From the NCBI GenBank assembly GCA_910588315.1, contig CAJUQF010000003.1, forward strand, positions 17,732 through 52,288: a stretch of DNA of 34,557 bases. The letters are read 5' to 3'. Made by a program: the position numbers and the translations under genes. The notes beneath the pieces are model-generated. The model made no database searches, was not told where the DNA came from, and worked only from the letters and a program-made list of their open reading frames with translations. Shown here one piece after another: positions 32,762 through 34,557 of the stretch (position 1 is its first letter; the number at the start of each line of letters is the position of its first letter). This DNA comes from an uncultured Christensenellaceae bacterium. Its GTDB lineage: Bacteria; Bacillota; Clostridia; Christensenellales; Pumilibacteraceae.

Positions 32762-34557
32762 ATGAAAGACTGTATTTCGATATTAAAAAGAAAATCGACG
32801 GTATTGATTATCGTTGCGGCGATAATCTCGGCGCTTATGATAGTATCGGGTATCGTGCTGTCAACCGCGAAAGCGGAGAACGTCGAAGTGTACGACGGCA
32901 TATTGTTCGAAGTCGATTTCAACGATATGTCCGGTTGGCGTCGCGATACGACCACCGATTTTTTGATTTACGAGCTGAGTATAGACGGCGGCGCCGCGCA
33001 AAAAAGCACCATAAACGGGTGCAGTGGCAGACCGGTCCTGCCGTCGCTGACCACTCCCGAGATGCAGATCACGACGGACAAATATTCGGAAGTAAAAGTG
33101 TCGTTCGAACTTTGGCAGCAAACAAACACGGCAAACTCGCTCGATCTCGATATTACGAATGCCAAACTGTTTTATTCGACCGATTTCTGCGAGAATTGGA
33201 CGGAGATAGACGTGACTTGTACGGACACAGGCAAGACTGTCGTGCTGCTCGGCGAGTCGGGATTTTCCGGTCCGTTATATTCGTATACAACGGGCGATCT
33301 TGCAAAGCTGTGTCCGGGAAAGATCATAACGCATTTCAAGTTCAAACCGTTCACGCAGATACCCGATCCGTCGGCTATTCGCATGGTAGATTTTAAAGTG
33401 ACTGCCAAAGCGACCGAACCGGTAGCGCCCGAACAGATAACGCGATACGGCGCAAAGCTTTTCGGTATAGATTTCAATAATATGACTGAATGGACGACAA
33501 ATTGCGGCGAATTTATCAAGTACGCCGTGCGTATAGACGGTAAGACCGCGGTAAACAATCTCGTCGCGAGTTGCGGCGGCATATTGCCGTATCTAACGAC
33601 GCCGCAAATGAAAGTAACGACAAGTAAGTATTCCGAAGTGAAAGTGCAGTTTGATCTGTGGCGGCAGGCTAACGACGAAGTGTATGCCGATCCGCCTATC
33701 ACGGGCGCGAAACTTTACTATTCGAGTGATTACGGCGAATCGTGGAACGTTTTGCCGATAACATGTACCGATACCGGTAAGATCGCGGCGGCGGATTCCG
33801 ATGCGCGGTATCATGGACCTGTTTATCACTATGCGACCGAAAACTTGCATGTCGCTTTACCGGACACGGTGATAACACATTTAAAATTCGAGCCGTTCGC
33901 TCAAAACGTCGATCAAGCGGCGATACGCGTTCTCGATTTCAAAGTCATTGCCATAAACAACGCGCCGATAACAGTCGAAGATCCCAACGAGTACGGCGGC
34001 AATCTTTTTGCGGTAAACTTTTTCGATATGTCCAAATGGGACCACAACACGACCACGGGATTTTTGCAAAGCTATATAAGCGTCGACGGCGGTGCGGCGC
34101 AGTTGTCGTCGGTCAACGGCTGCAACGGCGGTAGAGATAAACATTACATCGCGACGCCGCAGATAAAAATTACTGTGGATAAATACGAGTCGTTAAAAGT
34201 CAAGTTCGAGCTGTGGCGACAGATAGGCGAAACGCAGAGCGTCGATCCCGAAATAACAAGCGCGAAGCTGTACTATTCAACCGATTTTGCCGAAACTTGG
34301 ACGGAGATCCCGATCACGTGCAACGACACGGGAAAAACGGTCGTGTCGGTCGACGATAATAGCTATAACGGACCGCTTTATTCATACGAGACCGGCGAGC
34401 TTTGCAATGTGCTTTCCGGCAAGACGATAACTCATTTCAAGATCGAGCCGTTCGAAAATATACCCGATCCCGCAGGGATACGCTTAGCAGACTTCAAAGT
34501 ATCGGCGATAAATTCGGAAAAAATCATACCGGAGGTAATAGACGCAGTGCCTAACGA
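32762..34557 (+). CDS. Secreted protein with three tandem ~183-residue repeats, 3'-truncated by the window end
   Basis: The frame stays open from ATG 32762 (GGGAG at 32751-32755) to the last base, 598 codons without a stop. The Sec signal peptide has a long hydrophobic core (13-34) and a likely cleavage after AKA (A38). Three repeats begin near residues 47, 232 and 414. Each starts LF-x-(V/I)-(D/N)-F-x-(D/N)-M. TTPEMQITTDKYSEVKV-like strands, F(E/D)LW(Q/R)Q, an Asp-box-like strand (STDFCENW, SSDYGESW, STDFAETW), TC-(T/N)-DTGK and ITH(F/L)K(F/I)-x-PF follow. The repeat ends in (V/L/A)DFKV. I do not recognise the domain; a beta-sandwich binding module is likely from the strand pattern. Catalytic residues are not evident, and an enzyme or anchor may lie beyond the window. 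Confidence 0.8.
   Translation, partial: MKDCISILKRKSTVLIIVAAIISALMIVSGIVLSTAKAENVEVYDGILFEVDFNDMSGWRRDTTTDFLIYELSIDGGAAQKSTINGCSGRPVLPSLTTPEMQITTDKYSEVKVSFELWQQTNTANSLDLDITNAKLFYSTDFCENWTEIDVTCTDTGKTVVLLGESGFSGPLYSYTTGDLAKLCPGKIITHFKFKPFTQIPDPSAIRMVDFKVTAKATEPVAPEQITRYGAKLFGIDFNNMTEWTTNCGEFIKYAVRIDGKTAVNNLVASCGGILPYLTTPQMKVTTSKYSEVKVQFDLWRQANDEVYADPPITGAKLYYSSDYGESWNVLPITCTDTGKIAAADSDARYHGPVYHYATENLHVALPDTVITHLKFEPFAQNVDQAAIRVLDFKVIAINNAPITVEDPNEYGGNLFAVNFFDMSKWDHNTTTGFLQSYISVDGGAAQLSSVNGCNGGRDKHYIATPQIKITVDKYESLKVKFELWRQIGETQSVDPEITSAKLYYSTDFAETWTEIPITCNDTGKTVVSVDDNSYNGPLYSYETGELCNVLSGKTITHFKIEPFENIPDPAGIRLADFKVSAINSEKIIPEVIDAVPN

Noticed and set aside
32758..33396. Plus-strand frame of 212 codons at the start of the last gene
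   Set aside because: It is out of frame with the ATG at 32762, which has a ribosome site, a signal peptide and repeats continuing to the window end.

Overview
The window reads as accessory carbohydrate-use DNA from an anaerobic, probably gut-dwelling Gram-positive bacterium of the Clostridia. The reasons are lipoprotein signal peptides with lipoboxes, AGGAGG-type ribosome binding sites, sigma-A promoters of the TTGAnn-17-TATAAT kind, Listeria-Bacteroides (InlB B) repeats and an oxygen-sensitive glycyl-radical enzyme with its activase. I suspect a Christensenellales-like lineage but cannot prove it. Nearly all the coding capacity is large surface or secreted glycan-binding and glycan-cutting proteins, each group with a local regulator. 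I see no transporter and no SusC/SusD pair.

Layout. 1-6952 (+) is an operon: the 3' part of a GH43-type protein, a cytoplasmic GH2 beta-glycosidase, and a five-fold repetitive lipoprotein, ending at a clear terminator (6981-7021). 6953-7612 is non-coding and full of intergenic palindromic repeats. 7613-8239 (+) is an SGNH hydrolase facing an unusually long ArsR-type regulator (8331-9281, -). That regulator is divergent from a two-gene lipoprotein operon (9446-14671, +): a BNR/sialidase-like lipoprotein and a CBM9-like/carboxypeptidase-regulatory lipoprotein sharing one domain. A bidirectional terminator separates these from an AraC regulator (14763-15686, -), which is divergent from a five-gene operon (15933-30752, +): a four-repeat CBM9-like lipoprotein, a 2004-residue GH36-like enzyme, a membrane-anchored NPCBM/InlB-repeat protein, a single-cluster radical-SAM activase and a short glycyl-radical enzyme that is not a true pyruvate formate-lyase.

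30842-31642 is a compact AT-rich insert: a perfect sigma-A promoter, a ~78-nt structured RNA with its own terminator, and a DUF3800 (predicted RNase H-like) gene starting 7 nt after the U-tract. This is the most unusual module in the window. Its order resembles type III toxin-antitoxin loci and the upstream-RNA plus DUF3800 pairs reported from comparative genomics. After it come another AraC regulator (31643-32641, -) and, from overlapping divergent promoters, a secreted protein built of three ~183-residue repeats that runs off the window (32762 onward).

Working model (inference): surface lipoproteins bind galactose- and perhaps sialic-acid-containing glycans. The extracellular GH36-like, GH43 and sialidase-like enzymes and the SGNH esterase trim them, the GH2 enzyme finishes oligosaccharides in the cytoplasm, and the glycyl-radical enzyme acts on a downstream carbon compound. 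The ArsR/AraC proteins each switch the operon beside them.
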